A DNA stretch of 17,466 bases, from the NCBI GenBank assembly GCA_915063485.1, contig CAJZDJ010000038.1, forward strand, positions 1 to 17,466, read 5' to 3'. This DNA is from an uncultured Actinomyces sp. (GTDB lineage: Bacteria; Actinomycetota; Actinomycetes; Actinomycetales; Actinomycetaceae). The notes under the pieces were generated by a model that saw nothing but the letters and a program-made list of their open reading frames with translations, did no database searches and was not told the origin of the DNA. Position 1 is the stretch's first letter. Every line of letters begins with the position of its first letter. Of the stretch, positions 7,631 to 15,405 are shown piece after piece. Made by a program: the position numbers and the translations under genes.

Positions 7631-8923
7631 GTGCTCGCAGCATTCAAACAGGCGTTCACTACGCCAGACCTACGCCGTAAACTGCTTTTTAGCCTGTTTA
7701 TCATGGCGCTATTCCGTCTAGGTTCGGTGATTCCTTCACCGGGTGTTTCGATGCGGAATGTGCGTCAGTGTATTGGCCAGTCTCAGGACGCCGGGTTGGT
7801 TTCGCTAATCAACATTTTCTCCGGCGGTGCACTTTTGCAGCTGAGTATCTTCGCGCTGGGAATCATGCCGTATATTACGGCTTCGATTATTATCCAGCTG
7901 CTGCGAGTGGTTATTCCTCGCTTTGAGACGCTGCATAAGGAAGGCCAATCTGGTCAAGCTAAGCTGACGCAGTACACCCGTTATCTAACTATTGGTTTGG
8001 GTCTGCTGCAGTCTTCCACGATTGTGGCGACGGCGGCTAACGGCCAGCTTTTCCGTGGCTGTACCGTGCCCGTGGTTCCGGACCACTCCATTTTGACCAT
8101 GACCATGATGGTGGTCACCATGACCGCTGGTACCGGCCTGATCATGTGGTTGGGTGAGTTGATCACCGAGCACGGTATGGGTAACGGTATGAGCTTGCTG
8201 ATCTTCACCTCGATTGTGGCCCGTTTCCCGCAGAATATGTGGTCTATCATTGGTGGTAACGGCGGCTTCGGTAAGTTTGCGGTGGTGCTGGCGCTGGTGC
8301 TGGCAGCTACGCTGGCCGTGGTCTTCGTGGAGCAGGCTACTAGGCGTATTCCGGTGCAGTACGCCAAACGTATGGTGGGTAGTCGCCTCATGGGTGGCTC
8401 TTCCACCTACATTCCGATCAAGATCAACATGTCGGGTGTTATTCCGGTAATTTTCGCTTCCTCGATTCTGGCCCTGCCGCAGTTGGTGAGCCAGTTCGGT
8501 AACCAGCGTGCCGGTTGGGTGCAGTGGATTGGCCGTAACCTGGGCCCCACCGACACCTTCTACATTTCGGTATATGCCGTTTTGATCTTGTTCTTCACCT
8601 TCTTCTACACCGCGATCACTTTCGACACTAAGGAAGTGGCCGACAATATGAAGAAATACAACGGTTTTATTCCTGGCATCCGTGCCGGTGAACCGACTGA
8701 GCGCTACCTGAGCTACGTCGTCAACCGGATCACCACAGCCGGTTCTATCTACCTGGTTGTGCTGGCACTGCTGCCCACCATTGCAGTGGCTGCAATGGGA
8801 TTGGGATCCACTCTGCCCTTCGGTGGTACCACCATTTTGATTATGGTGGGTGTGGGTCTGCAGACGGTTAAGGAAATTAACTCTCAACTCCAACAACGAC
8901 ACTACGAGGGATTCTTGTCATGA
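7631..8923 (+). CDS. secY: Preprotein translocase subunit SecY
   Basis: A 430-residue, ten-helix membrane protein forming the protein-conducting channel of the Sec system with SecE and SecG. Signature stretches are GGALLQLSIFALGIMPYIT (about residues 64–82), GTGLIMWLGELITEHGMGNGMS (about residues 167–188) and, near the end, LQTVKEINSQLQQRHYEGFL. The GTG start at 7631 is set by AGGAG at 7618–7622. The 3' end overlaps adk (ATGA), so the two are cotranscribed and probably coupled. Length and motifs are normal. Synonymous codon choice is looser and more AT-tolerant than in the ribosomal protein genes. Confidence 0.98.
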   Translation: MLAAFKQAFTTPDLRRKLLFSLFIMALFRLGSVIPSPGVSMRNVRQCIGQSQDAGLVSLINIFSGGALLQLSIFALGIMPYITASIIIQLLRVVIPRFETLHKEGQSGQAKLTQYTRYLTIGLGLLQSSTIVATAANGQLFRGCTVPVVPDHSILTMTMMVVTMTAGTGLIMWLGELITEHGMGNGMSLLIFTSIVARFPQNMWSIIGGNGGFGKFAVVLALVLAATLAVVFVEQATRRIPVQYAKRMVGSRLMGGSSTYIPIKINMSGVIPVIFASSILALPQLVSQFGNQRAGWVQWIGRNLGPTDTFYISVYAVLILFFTFFYTAITFDTKEVADNMKKYNGFIPGIRAGEPTERYLSYVVNRITTAGSIYLVVLALLPTIAVAAMGLGSTLPFGGTTILIMVGVGLQTVKEINSQLQQRHYEGFLS

Positions 8924-9507
8924 GTGTACGCATGGTTCTGCTTGGTCCTCCCGGGGCCGGCAAGGGCACCCAGGCCGCCCGTATTAGCGAGCGCCTAAAC
9001 ATCCCGGCTATTTCCACCGGTGACATCTTCCGCAAGAATATTGCTGAAGGCACTGAGCTGGGTAAGGCTGCCAAGAGCTACATTGACAAGGGCGAGTACG
9101 TCCCCAATGAGGTCACCAACGGCCTGGTGCACGACCGCCTGCACTGGGACGACGCCGTCGAGGGCTTCTTGCTGGACGGTTACCCGCGCACTCTGGACCA
9201 GGTTGAGGAGCTTGAGCGTATGCTCAGCGCCGATGGCCTGAGCCTGGATGTGGCCGTGGAGATCACCGCCGACACTGAAGAGATTGTCAAGCGTCTGCTT
9301 AAGCGCGCCACCGAGCAGAACCGCGCCGACGACACCGAGCCGGTGATTCGTCACCGCCTGGAGGTCTACACCGCCCAGACCCAGCCCCTGGTTGACGTCT
9401 ACCGCGACATGGGCCTGCTAGTGCAGGTTGACGGTATTGGCGACATTGACGAGGTCACTGAGCGTATCTACGCGGCTCTGTCACAAAAGCTAGGCCGCCA
9501 GATCTGA
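8920..9507 (+). CDS. adk: Adenylate kinase (short LID)
   Basis: A 195-residue cytosolic enzyme that interconverts ATP + AMP and 2 ADP. The P-loop GPPGAGKGT is at residues 9–17, the AMP-site segment STGDIFR at about 32–38, and FLLDGYPRT at 83–91. Between KRLLKRA (124–130) and PVIRHRLEVY (141–150) the LID is only a short loop, without the roughly 30-residue or zinc-finger LID; this short type is usual in actinobacteria. GAGGGA at 8906–8911 lies 8 bases before the ATG, supporting the start that overlaps secY by four bases. A terminator follows directly. Confidence 0.97.
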   Translation: MSVRMVLLGPPGAGKGTQAARISERLNIPAISTGDIFRKNIAEGTELGKAAKSYIDKGEYVPNEVTNGLVHDRLHWDDAVEGFLLDGYPRTLDQVEELERMLSADGLSLDVAVEITADTEEIVKRLLKRATEQNRADDTEPVIRHRLEVYTAQTQPLVDVYRDMGLLVQVDGIGDIDEVTERIYAALSQKLGRQI

Positions 9508-9520
9508 AGCTGACTTTAAA

Positions 9521-9560
9521 CCGCCGCAGCTAGCTACTAGGCTGGCTGCGGCGGTTTTTT
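9521..9560 (+). terminator. Rho-independent terminator after adk
   Basis: CCGCCGCAGC (9521–9530) pairs with GCTGCGGCGG (9545–9554) over 10 bp, followed directly by T6 (9555–9560). This is a clear intrinsic terminator. It ends the secY-adk transcript and implies that map starts from its own promoter in the following 50 bases; TAGAGT at 9589–9594 is a possible -10 without a convincing -35. Confidence 0.93.
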
Positions 9561-9611
9561 GTGCTCATATGGCCCAGCCGCTGCTGTCTAGAGTAGAAAA
9601 GAGGCGCGCGC

Positions 9612-10484
9612 ATGTTTGGCCGCGACAAGATTCAAATTAAAACTCCCGCCCAGATTCGTCATATGCGTCAAGCTGGCCTGGTTGTGGCTGACATTCACGA
9701 CGCCCTTAAAGCCGCTATCGCCCCTGGGGTGACCACCGCGCAGCTAGATGAGGTCAGTGCCCGCGCCATCGAAAAGGGCAAAGCTAAGTCCAACTTCCTG
9801 GGCTACTACGGCTACCCGGCCACGGTGTGCACCTCGGTGAACGAGGAGATTGTGCATGGCATTCCTGGTCAGCGGGTGCTGCAAGACGGTGACCTGCTTA
9901 GCTGCGACTGTGGTGCCTATGTGGAGGCCGACGGCGTGCAGTGGCATGGGGACGCGGCCTTTACCGCCGTCGTCGGCAACTACGCTAGCGAAACGGACAA
10001 GTACCTGGACCGCACCACCGAGCGGGCGCTGTGGGCCGCCATTGCCGCCCTGGCTGAGGCGGGAGCGAGCGGCTGGAAGGATGCACGCATCAACCTGATC
10101 GGTGACGCCGTTGAGTCGGTAGTTTTCGACGCCGCCCAAGAAACCGGTCACGAGCTGGGGATCGTGGAGGAGTATGTGGGCCACGGGATCGGCACCAAGA
10201 TGCACATGGCCCCCGACGTACTGAACTACTCGGTCAGCTCTAAAGGCGTCAAACTACAGCCGGGCATGGTGTTGGCGATTGAACCCATGATCACAGCCGG
10301 GCGTGCCAGCAACGAGACCCTGGATGATGAGTGGACTGTGGTCACCCGTGACGGCTCACGCGCAGCTCACTGGGAGCACACTGTGGCGCTTACCCCTAAG
10401 GGAGTGTGGGTGCTGACCGCACGTGATGGGGGAGTATCTGGGCTGGAGCCTTTCGGCTTTACTCCCACCCCGCTGTCTGCGTGA
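9612..10484 (+). CDS. map: Methionine aminopeptidase, type I
   Basis: A 290-residue metal-dependent enzyme that removes the initiator Met from nascent proteins. All expected catalytic and metal residues can be placed: H82 (EEIVHG), D99 (SCDCG), D114 (WHGDAA), H191 (GHGIG), H198, E224 (AIEPM) and E255 (WEHT). The fold is the single-domain pita-bread type. It lacks the long zinc-finger N-terminus of some actinobacterial paralogues, and the C-terminal 20 residues (GVSGLEPFGFTPTPLSA) are a short extra tail. AAAAGAGG precedes the ATG. It stands between the adk terminator and the infA promoter, so it is probably monocistronic. Confidence 0.96.
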   Translation: MFGRDKIQIKTPAQIRHMRQAGLVVADIHDALKAAIAPGVTTAQLDEVSARAIEKGKAKSNFLGYYGYPATVCTSVNEEIVHGIPGQRVLQDGDLLSCDCGAYVEADGVQWHGDAAFTAVVGNYASETDKYLDRTTERALWAAIAALAEAGASGWKDARINLIGDAVESVVFDAAQETGHELGIVEEYVGHGIGTKMHMAPDVLNYSVSSKGVKLQPGMVLAIEPMITAGRASNETLDDEWTVVTRDGSRAAHWEHTVALTPKGVWVLTARDGGVSGLEPFGFTPTPLSA

Positions 10485-10516
10485 GCACTACCACCAGTTT
10501 TTCGCTGGCGCAAGGC

Positions 10517-10656
10517 TAGCTTTGTATCACTTTTGAACGGTAAACTAACCCTCTGGATTCACCTATTTATGCCCTTTTCGGGGCGCTACCAACAGTAAGG
10601 GTGGTCCCGGCGTCGTCAAATCGCGGCGCTGCGTAACATCTAGCCGACGGAGGAAC
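10517..10656 (+). promoter_or_regulatory. Candidate promoter and leader of infA
   Basis: TAAACT at 10541–10546 is the likely -10; TAAACTAACC matches TAAACTAGCC of the rplN promoter. The -35 is poor (TAGCTT or AGCTTT at 10517–10523). The roughly 105-nt leader contains a small GCCC/GGGC hairpin (10571–10584) and no reading frame with a good start. GGAGG at 10649–10653 lies only three bases from the infA ATG, an unusually tight spacing. Confidence 0.45.
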
Positions 10657-10878
10657 ATGGCTAAGAAGGATGGAGTCATCGAGGTCGAGGGTTCGGTCGT
10701 CGAGGCCCTTCCAAATGCGATGTTCCGGGTGGAATTGGATAACGGTCACGTCGTGCTTGCTCACATCTCGGGCAAGATGCGCCAGCACTACATCCGTATC
10801 CTCCCCGAAGACCGCGTGGTTGTAGAGCTGAGCCCCTATGACCTTACCCGCGGACGCATCGTCTACCGGTACAAGTGA
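10657..10878 (+). CDS. infA: Translation initiation factor IF-1
   Basis: A 73-residue single-domain S1-type OB-fold protein that occupies the 30S A site during initiation. The sequence [20 protein letters not shown], then [20 protein letters not shown] and [15 protein letters not shown], is the classic IF-1 pattern at exactly the usual length. It leads the alpha block (infA-rpmJ-rpsM-rpsK-rpoA-rplQ). A 9-bp hairpin sits between its stop and rpmJ. Confidence 0.98.
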   Translation: MAKKDGVIEVEGSVVEALPNAMFRVELDNGHVVLAHISGKMRQHYIRILPEDRVVVELSPYDLTRGRIVYRYK

Positions 10879-10882
10879 CAAC

Positions 10883-10904
10883 CCGCTCCTAGTTTTAGGA
10901 GCGG
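10883..10904 (+). other. Intercistronic hairpin between infA and rpmJ
   Basis: CCGCTCCTA (10883–10891) and TAGGAGCGG (10896–10904) pair perfectly over 9 bp around a four-base loop. No T-run follows, so it is not an ordinary terminator. The 3' arm abuts and partly contains the GGAGG-like ribosome binding sequence of rpmJ, so it could modulate rpmJ translation or mark an mRNA processing site. Confidence 0.6.
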
Positions 10905-10916
10905 CGGAGGAAGATC

Positions 10917-11030
10917 ATGAAGGTCAAGCCGAGCGTCAAGAAGATCTGTGACAACTGCAAGGTGATTCGTCGCCACGGCCGTGTCATGGTTATCTGCGAG
11001 AACCCTCGACACAAGCAGCGTCAGGGCTGA
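10917..11030 (+). CDS. rpmJ: 50S ribosomal protein L36, zinc-binding
   Basis: A 37-residue protein, the smallest 50S component. It reads [20 protein letters not shown] followed by [17 protein letters not shown]. The Zn ligands C11, C14, C27 and H32 are all present, so this is the C+ form. The ATG at 10917 follows a GCGGAGGAAG ribosome binding region that overlaps the 3' arm of the preceding hairpin. It is the standard second gene of the infA-rpmJ pair. Confidence 0.97.
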   Translation: MKVKPSVKKICDNCKVIRRHGRVMVICENPRHKQRQG

Positions 11031-11041
11031 ACCTACGCTCA

Positions 11042-11163
11042 GACCGCTAAGCGGTCCGTACAGCACCTATCCCACGCGTAATAGCGCACCCCCGGTTCTC
11101 GGAGGCCGGGGCACCCGCAAAGGGGTGGAGGAATAGGTGACGACCTCCGGGAAAACACAGGAG
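11042..11163 (+). promoter_or_regulatory. Foldable leader between rpmJ and rpsM
   Basis: The 143-bp gap before rpsM holds three successive inverted repeats: GACCGC/GCGGTC (11042–11056, three-base loop), CCCCGG/CCGGGG (11090–11111) and CACCC/GGGTG (11112–11127). AGGAG at 11159–11163 is the rpsM ribosome binding site, 10 bases from the GTG. No promoter was recognised and no T-run is present. The region may be an autoregulatory or processing element in the alpha-operon mRNA. Confidence 0.4.
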
Positions 11164-11173
11164 AACCACAAAA

Positions 11174-11542
11174 GTGGCACGCATTTCCGGTGTTGACCTC
11201 CCGCGCGAGAAGCGCGTAGAGGTTGCACTTACCTACATTTTTGGGATCGGCCGTACCCGCGCCGATGAGACTCTCAAGGCCACCGGTGTCAACCCCGACA
11301 CCCGCGTCAAGGACCTAACTGAGGAAGACCTCGTCAAGCTGCGCTCTCACATCGACGCCAACTACCAGGTTGAGGGTGACCTGCGTCGTGAGATCCAGGC
11401 TGACATTCGCCGCAAGGTCGAGATCGGCTGCTACCAGGGTCTGCGTCACCGCCGTCACCTGCCCGTGCACGGCCAGCGCACCAAGACCAACGCGCGCACC
11501 CGCAAGGGCCCCAAGCGCACCGTTGCTGGTAAGAAGAAGTAA
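11174..11542 (+). CDS. rpsM: 30S ribosomal protein S13
   Basis: A 122-residue S13 from a GTG start. It starts [21 protein letters not shown]; the helix-two-turn-helix part contains [17 protein letters not shown] (about residues 23–39), and the C-terminal tail [25 protein letters not shown] is the signature that reaches the P-site tRNA. It forms intersubunit bridges with L5. It opens the rpsM-rpsK pair, 36 bases before rpsK. Confidence 0.98.
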   Translation: MARISGVDLPREKRVEVALTYIFGIGRTRADETLKATGVNPDTRVKDLTEEDLVKLRSHIDANYQVEGDLRREIQADIRRKVEIGCYQGLRHRRHLPVHGQRTKTNARTRKGPKRTVAGKKK

Positions 11543-11578
11543 TCAGCCCCCAGTTAAACCTCACGCGAAGAAGGAATT

Positions 11579-11980
11579 ATGCCTCCCAAGAGCCGCACTG
11601 CTGTGCGTAAGCCGCGTCGCAAGGACCGGAAGAACATTACCCACGGTCACGCTTACATTAAGTCGACCTTCAACAACACCATTGTTTCCCTAACTGACAC
11701 CACCGGTGCAGTTATTGCCTGGGCCTCCTCTGGCCAGGTTGGTTTCAAGGGCTCTCGTAAGTCCACCCCCTACGCCGCTCAGCTAGCCGCCGAGGCTGCT
11801 GCCCGTCGCGCCCAGGAGCACGGCCTGAAGAAGGTTGACGTGTTCGTTAAGGGTCCGGGTTCCGGCCGTGAAACCGCCATTCGTTCGCTGACCGCTGCCG
11901 GTCTTGAGGTTGGCTCCATTACGGACGTCACCCCCCAGGCTTTCAACGGCTGCCGTCCCCCCAAGCGCCGCCGCGTTTGA
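11579..11980 (+). CDS. rpsK: 30S ribosomal protein S11
   Basis: A 133-residue S11 of normal length with [19 protein letters not shown] (about residues 22–40), [18 protein letters not shown], the [17 protein letters not shown] block and the terminal CRPPKRRRV. It lies on the 30S platform near the mRNA exit. AAGGA at 11571–11575 precedes the ATG closely. The next gene is rpoA: rpsD, which separates rpsK and rpoA in E. coli and mycobacteria, is absent here and presumably lies elsewhere. Confidence 0.98.
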   Translation: MPPKSRTAVRKPRRKDRKNITHGHAYIKSTFNNTIVSLTDTTGAVIAWASSGQVGFKGSRKSTPYAAQLAAEAAARRAQEHGLKKVDVFVKGPGSGRETAIRSLTAAGLEVGSITDVTPQAFNGCRPPKRRRV

Positions 11981-11990
11981 TTTTTAAGTG

Positions 11991-12094
11991 ACGACGGCGT
12001 CTTAAAGGCGCTGTCGTTTCCTTACATTCCAAGCGAGACTGCCGCTTAATGTAGTCATCAATCAATTGGTAGCGACGTCATATAGCGGGCGTCG
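11991..12094 (+). promoter_or_regulatory. Structured leader upstream of rpoA
   Basis: Three inverted repeats in tandem fill the rpsK–rpoA gap. First, ACGACGGCG (11991–11999) pairs with CGCTGTCGT (12009–12017), with one G·U. Second, TACATT (12023–12028) plus AAGCG (12031–12035) pairs with CGCTT plus AATGTA (12043–12053), giving an 11-bp stem with a CC bulge. Third, CGACG (12073–12077) pairs with CGTCG (12090–12094). No clear promoter or T-run was seen. It could tune rpoA relative to rpsM-rpsK. Confidence 0.45.
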
Positions 12095-12113
12095 AAACTG
12101 AAAGGAAATCTAA

Positions 12114-13115
12114 GTGCAGATTTCGCACCGTCCTGTGCTGAGTGAAGAGGTAGTCGAGGAGAACCGCCGTTCCCGGTTCATCCTGGAGCCCCTAGAGCCC
12201 GGTTTTGGTTACACCCTGGGTAACTCGCTGCGCCGCACCCTGCTGTCCTCCATTCCGGGGGCTGCCGTGACCTCGATCCGTATCGAGGGAGTGCCGCACG
12301 AGTTCCGCACTGTTCCTGGTGTTAAAGAGGATGTCTCCCAGATTATCCTCAACATCAAGGAGATCGTGCTTTCGTCTGAAAACGACGAGCCGGTCGTGAT
12401 GTACCTGCGTAAGTCTGGCCCCGGTGTGGTTACCGCCGGTGACATTACCCCGCCTGCCGGCGTCGAGGTGCACAACCCCGAGCTGGTAATTGCCACTTTG
12501 AACGAGAAGGGCAAGCTGGAGATTGAACTGACCGTTGAGCGCGGTCGCGGCTATGTCACCGCTAACCAGAACAAGGACCCTCAGGCTGAAATCACCCGCA
12601 TCCCGGTGGACTCGATTTACTCGCCGGTGAAGAAGGTTTCCTACGCTGTGGAGGCAACTCGTGTGTCTTCGCGTACTGACTTCGACCGTCTGATCGTGGA
12701 CGTGGAGACCAAGGTTTCCATGACCCCGCGTGACGCTCTGGCTAGCGCCGGTAAGACCCTGGTTGAACTATTCGGTCTTGCCCGCGAGCTAAACGTTGAG
12801 GCTGAAGGTATCGAGGTAGGCCCCTCACCGGCTGACGAAAGTCAGCAGCAGGACCTGGCTATGGCGATTGATGACCTAGAACTGCAGGCTCGTTCCTCCA
12901 ATGCCCTCAAGCGTGAAGGCATTCAGACGGTAGGCGAACTGGTTGCCCGTTCCGAGGCTGACCTACTCGACATCCGTAACTTCGGCGCCAAGTCGATCCT
13001 CGAAATCAAGGACAAGCTAGCTGAGCTGGGTCTGTCCCTGAAGGGTTCCCCGGTGGACCTGGTTTCGGACGACAACTACGACGCTACCCCAACTTTCAGC
13101 GACGAGCAGGCCTGA
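12114..13115 (+). CDS. rpoA: DNA-directed RNA polymerase subunit alpha
   Basis: A 333-residue alpha subunit. The N-terminal dimerisation and assembly domain (about residues 1–230) contains [25 protein letters not shown] and [21 protein letters not shown]. After a linker, the C-terminal domain (about 245–315) has the pattern [20 protein letters not shown] and [19 protein letters not shown]; the Arg and Asn of RSSN and the Lys of GAKS correspond to the UP-element contacts of E. coli. The start is GTG 12114, with AGGAAA just upstream. The acidic C-terminal tail is ordinary. It is followed 34 bases later by rplQ. Confidence 0.98.
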   Translation: MQISHRPVLSEEVVEENRRSRFILEPLEPGFGYTLGNSLRRTLLSSIPGAAVTSIRIEGVPHEFRTVPGVKEDVSQIILNIKEIVLSSENDEPVVMYLRKSGPGVVTAGDITPPAGVEVHNPELVIATLNEKGKLEIELTVERGRGYVTANQNKDPQAEITRIPVDSIYSPVKKVSYAVEATRVSSRTDFDRLIVDVETKVSMTPRDALASAGKTLVELFGLARELNVEAEGIEVGPSPADESQQQDLAMAIDDLELQARSSNALKREGIQTVGELVARSEADLLDIRNFGAKSILEIKDKLAELGLSLKGSPVDLVSDDNYDATPTFSDEQA

Positions 13116-13149
13116 GCCTTTACGCTCGTAAATTTTAGGAGACAATACT

Positions 13150-13608
13150 ATGCCTCGCCCCACTAAGGGTCCCCGCCTCGGCGGTTCGGCGCAGCACCAG
13201 CGCCACATGCTGGCGAACCTGGCTACCCAGCTGTTCGCTTACGAGTCGATTGTTACCACTGAGACTCGCGCCAAGGTGCTACGCCCCTACGCAGAAAAGC
13301 TGATCACCAAGGCCAAGCGCGGCGACCTACACGCTCGCCGTACCGTGGCCCGCAAGATCACTGACGCCCAGGTTCTCAAGAACCTGTTCGACAACCTGGC
13401 TCCTCAGTTCGAGGGTCGCAACGGTGGTTACACCCGCATCGTGAAGCTGCCTAACCGTAAGGGTGACAACGCCCCCATGGCCCAGATCTCCCTGGTGCTA
13501 GAGCCGGTTGCTTCTAAGTCCATTGTGGACGACGCCGTCGCCACCGCCACCAAGGCTGCTAAGGCCGCTGTGGCTGAGGACAAGGCCGAGGAGACCACCG
13601 AAGCCTGA
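13150..13608 (+). CDS. rplQ: 50S ribosomal protein L17
   Basis: A 152-residue L17 with the core [51 protein letters not shown] and [25 protein letters not shown]. It exceeds the roughly 127 residues of E. coli L17 because of an Ala/Lys/Glu-rich tail after about residue 118, as in other actinobacteria. AGGAG at 13137–13141 sets the ATG. It ends the alpha block: a 14-bp perfect terminator hairpin follows 15 bases later, and truA, often next in actinobacteria, is not here. Confidence 0.98.
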   Translation: MPRPTKGPRLGGSAQHQRHMLANLATQLFAYESIVTTETRAKVLRPYAEKLITKAKRGDLHARRTVARKITDAQVLKNLFDNLAPQFEGRNGGYTRIVKLPNRKGDNAPMAQISLVLEPVASKSIVDDAVATATKAAKAAVAEDKAEETTEA

Positions 13609-13623
13609 GCTTAACGCTTAGAT

Positions 13624-13659
13624 TTGGGGCCGACACCGCTGGTGTCGGCCCCAAGTTTT
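13624..13659 (+). terminator. Rho-independent terminator after rplQ
   Basis: TTGGGGCCGACACC (13624–13637) and GGTGTCGGCCCCAA (13641–13654) form a perfect 14-bp stem with a three-base loop, followed by GTTTTG and more T. It is the strongest terminator in the window and closes the infA–rplQ transcript. Confidence 0.95.
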
Positions 13660-13689
13660 GTTTAGGGGAGTTTTTGGCTGGTAGTCTGC

Positions 13690-13809
13690 GGTGCCCGGCG
13701 GCTGCCGCTATTTGCCCAGGCTGCGGGTATCGGGGTGCCCGGGGGAGCTGCCTGTGGTGCCCGGGTGCGTGCGGGAAGGGCCTGTGGTGCCGGGCATGCG
13801 GGGGAGCGG
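13690..13809 (+). repeat. GC-rich degenerate repeat patch with GGTGCCCGG core
   Basis: The nonamer GGTGCCCGG occurs at 13690, 13734 and 13756, with GGTGCCGGG at 13786. GCCTGTGGTGCC is repeated exactly at 13750 and 13780, giving a 30-bp period. Bases 13690–13707 match 2723–2740 at 16 of 18 positions. With the rplQ terminator and the following promoter, this accounts for most of the 339-bp gap. No supported reading frame is present. Confidence 0.65.
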
Positions 13810-13882
13810 CGCCGTCGTCGTTAAAAAGCGGGCGTGTGGCCGAGAACTTAACTAGAATGCGCAAAGTTGATTGTTTATGTGC

Positions 13883-13911
13883 TTTTATGAGCAGAACTGA
13901 TCGGTTAGAAT
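13883..13911 (+). promoter_or_regulatory. Candidate promoter of the phosphohexomutase gene
   Basis: TTTTAT (13883–13888), a 17-bp spacer and TAGAAT (13906–13911) form a reasonable promoter about 37 bases before the ATG. The stretch from about 13820 to 13925 is AT-rich compared with the repeats before it, which fits a promoter region. GAGGAA at 13936–13941 is the ribosome binding site. Confidence 0.45.
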
Positions 13912-13947
13912 TGAGCTAAGGCAATCGGACCAACCGAGGAAGTGTCA

Positions 13948-15405
13948 ATGATGACCGAGGAGCTAAAAACCTACACCGCACAAGAGCCACAGATTCATTT
14001 TGGTACCGGTGGCTGGCGCGCAATTATTTCTGAAGGCTTCACCCAGCTAAATGTGCAGCGCGTAGCCCAAGCCTTAGCGGCGCGCATCATTTCCCAAGGA
14101 GTAGCTGACAAGCCTGTAGTAATCGGTTATGACCAGCGTTTCTTGTCGCCAGAATTTGCCTGGTGGAGCGCCCAAGTACTGGCCGCAAACGGTATTCACG
14201 TGCACCTGATTGACCGTCCAGCCCCCACTCCTATGATTATGTGGACGGTAAAAGACCTAGGCTGCGCCTACGGCATGGCCATTACCGCCTCTCACAATCC
14301 TGCAATTTACAACGGTATTAAAGTCTTCACTGCCGGTGGGCGGGACGCAGAAGTAGAGATCACCACGCCCCTACAAGACGCCGCCAACGCCTTGGGAGCA
14401 GACGACATCAAACTCATTGAGCTTAGCGAGGCTCAAGCCGCTGGGTTGATCAGCACCCAAACCTCAATGAACTGGTACATCGACTCAATCCTTGACTCGG
14501 TGGATGTGGAGGCTATTCGCCACGCCCACCTCAAGATCGTGCTAGACCCGATGTTCGGGGTTTCGCGCACCTGCCTGCAAACAATTTTGATGACCGCACG
14601 CTGCGATGTGGAGACCATTCACGAGCGCCGCGACACCCTTTTTGGCGGGCGCCTGCCCTCGCCGTCGTCAAAGACCTTGCACGCCCTAGCTAATGAGGTG
14701 CTTGAGCGTGGCGCGGCTATGGGTATTGCTACAGACGGCGACGCCGACCGCCTGGGGGTTATCGACAACACCGGTAAGTTCTTGCACCCCAACGAAATCC
14801 TGGTGCTGCTCTATGAGTACCTACTGGAAGAAAAGGGCTGGCATGGCCCGGTAGTGCGCAACCTGGCTACCACCCACCTGCTAGATAGGGTGGCGCGCGC
14901 TCACGGCGAGCAGTGCTATGAGGTGCCCGTAGGCTTTAAGTGGGTTAGCTCCAAGATGGCTGAACATGACGCCATTATTGGTGGTGAATCCTCTGGTGGT
15001 TTAACTGTTAAGGGACATATTGCCGGTAAAGATGGCGTATATGCGGGCACATTACTAGTCGAAATGGTGGCTAAGAAAGGTAAGCATTTAAGCGAAATCT
15101 ACGCCGATATTGTGGCTAAATATGGTCAGCTGGAAATGATTGAAACCGATTATGGCTTCACTATGGAGCGTAAAGCCCAGCTGCTAGAGCAGATCTATGA
15201 GCGCCATGATCTGCCCGAGTTTACGCAGGCTGTAGACCATGTTTCCTATCTGGATGGGTGCAAGGTTTATTTCGCCGATGACTCTTGGGTGGTAATTCGT
15301 TTCTCTGGCACTGAGCCTTTACTGCGCGTCTTTGCGGAATCTGCCACTTACGAGCAAGCACAGGGCATTATTGATCAAGTAGTGGCTTACTATCAGCTGG
15401 CCTAA
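13948..15405 (+). CDS. Phosphoglucomutase/phosphomannomutase family protein (alpha-D-phosphohexomutase)
   Basis: A 485-residue cytosolic enzyme of the four-domain alpha-D-phosphohexomutase superfamily, which moves phosphate between C1 and C6 of hexose phosphates. Numbered from ATG 13948, visible motifs are FGTGGWR near residue 18, the phosphoserine loop TASHNP with S115, the Mg loop DGDADR with D263, D265 and D267, the sugar loop GGESSGG (345–351) and the phosphate loop RFSGTEP (451–457). All four loops are intact. Substrate preference cannot be read. GAGGAA at 13936–13941 favours ATG 13948 or 13951 over GTG 13942. It is a single gene between two non-coding regions, with looser, more AT-tolerant codon use than the ribosomal genes. 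Confidence 0.93.
   Translation: MMTEELKTYTAQEPQIHFGTGGWRAIISEGFTQLNVQRVAQALAARIISQGVADKPVVIGYDQRFLSPEFAWWSAQVLAANGIHVHLIDRPAPTPMIMWTVKDLGCAYGMAITASHNPAIYNGIKVFTAGGRDAEVEITTPLQDAANALGADDIKLIELSEAQAAGLISTQTSMNWYIDSILDSVDVEAIRHAHLKIVLDPMFGVSRTCLQTILMTARCDVETIHERRDTLFGGRLPSPSSKTLHALANEVLERGAAMGIATDGDADRLGVIDNTGKFLHPNEILVLLYEYLLEEKGWHGPVVRNLATTHLLDRVARAHGEQCYEVPVGFKWVSSKMAEHDAIIGGESSGGLTVKGHIAGKDGVYAGTLLVEMVAKKGKHLSEIYADIVAKYGQLEMIETDYGFTMERKAQLLEQIYERHDLPEFTQAVDHVSYLDGCKVYFADDSWVVIRFSGTEPLLRVFAESATYEQAQGIIDQVVAYYQLA

Noticed and set aside
7985..8902. A 305-codon frame on the - strand within secY
   Set aside because: It lies entirely inside secY, encodes His/Gln/Asn-rich low-quality sequence, and SecY on the + strand is unmistakable.
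10883..10904. infA–rpmJ hairpin as a transcription terminator
   Set aside because: There is no T-run after the stem and the next gene begins 12 bases later in a standard gene pair.
13559..13919. Short frames on both strands after rplQ
   Set aside because: They cross the rplQ terminator and the GC-rich repeat, with compositionally biased translations and no ribosome binding site.
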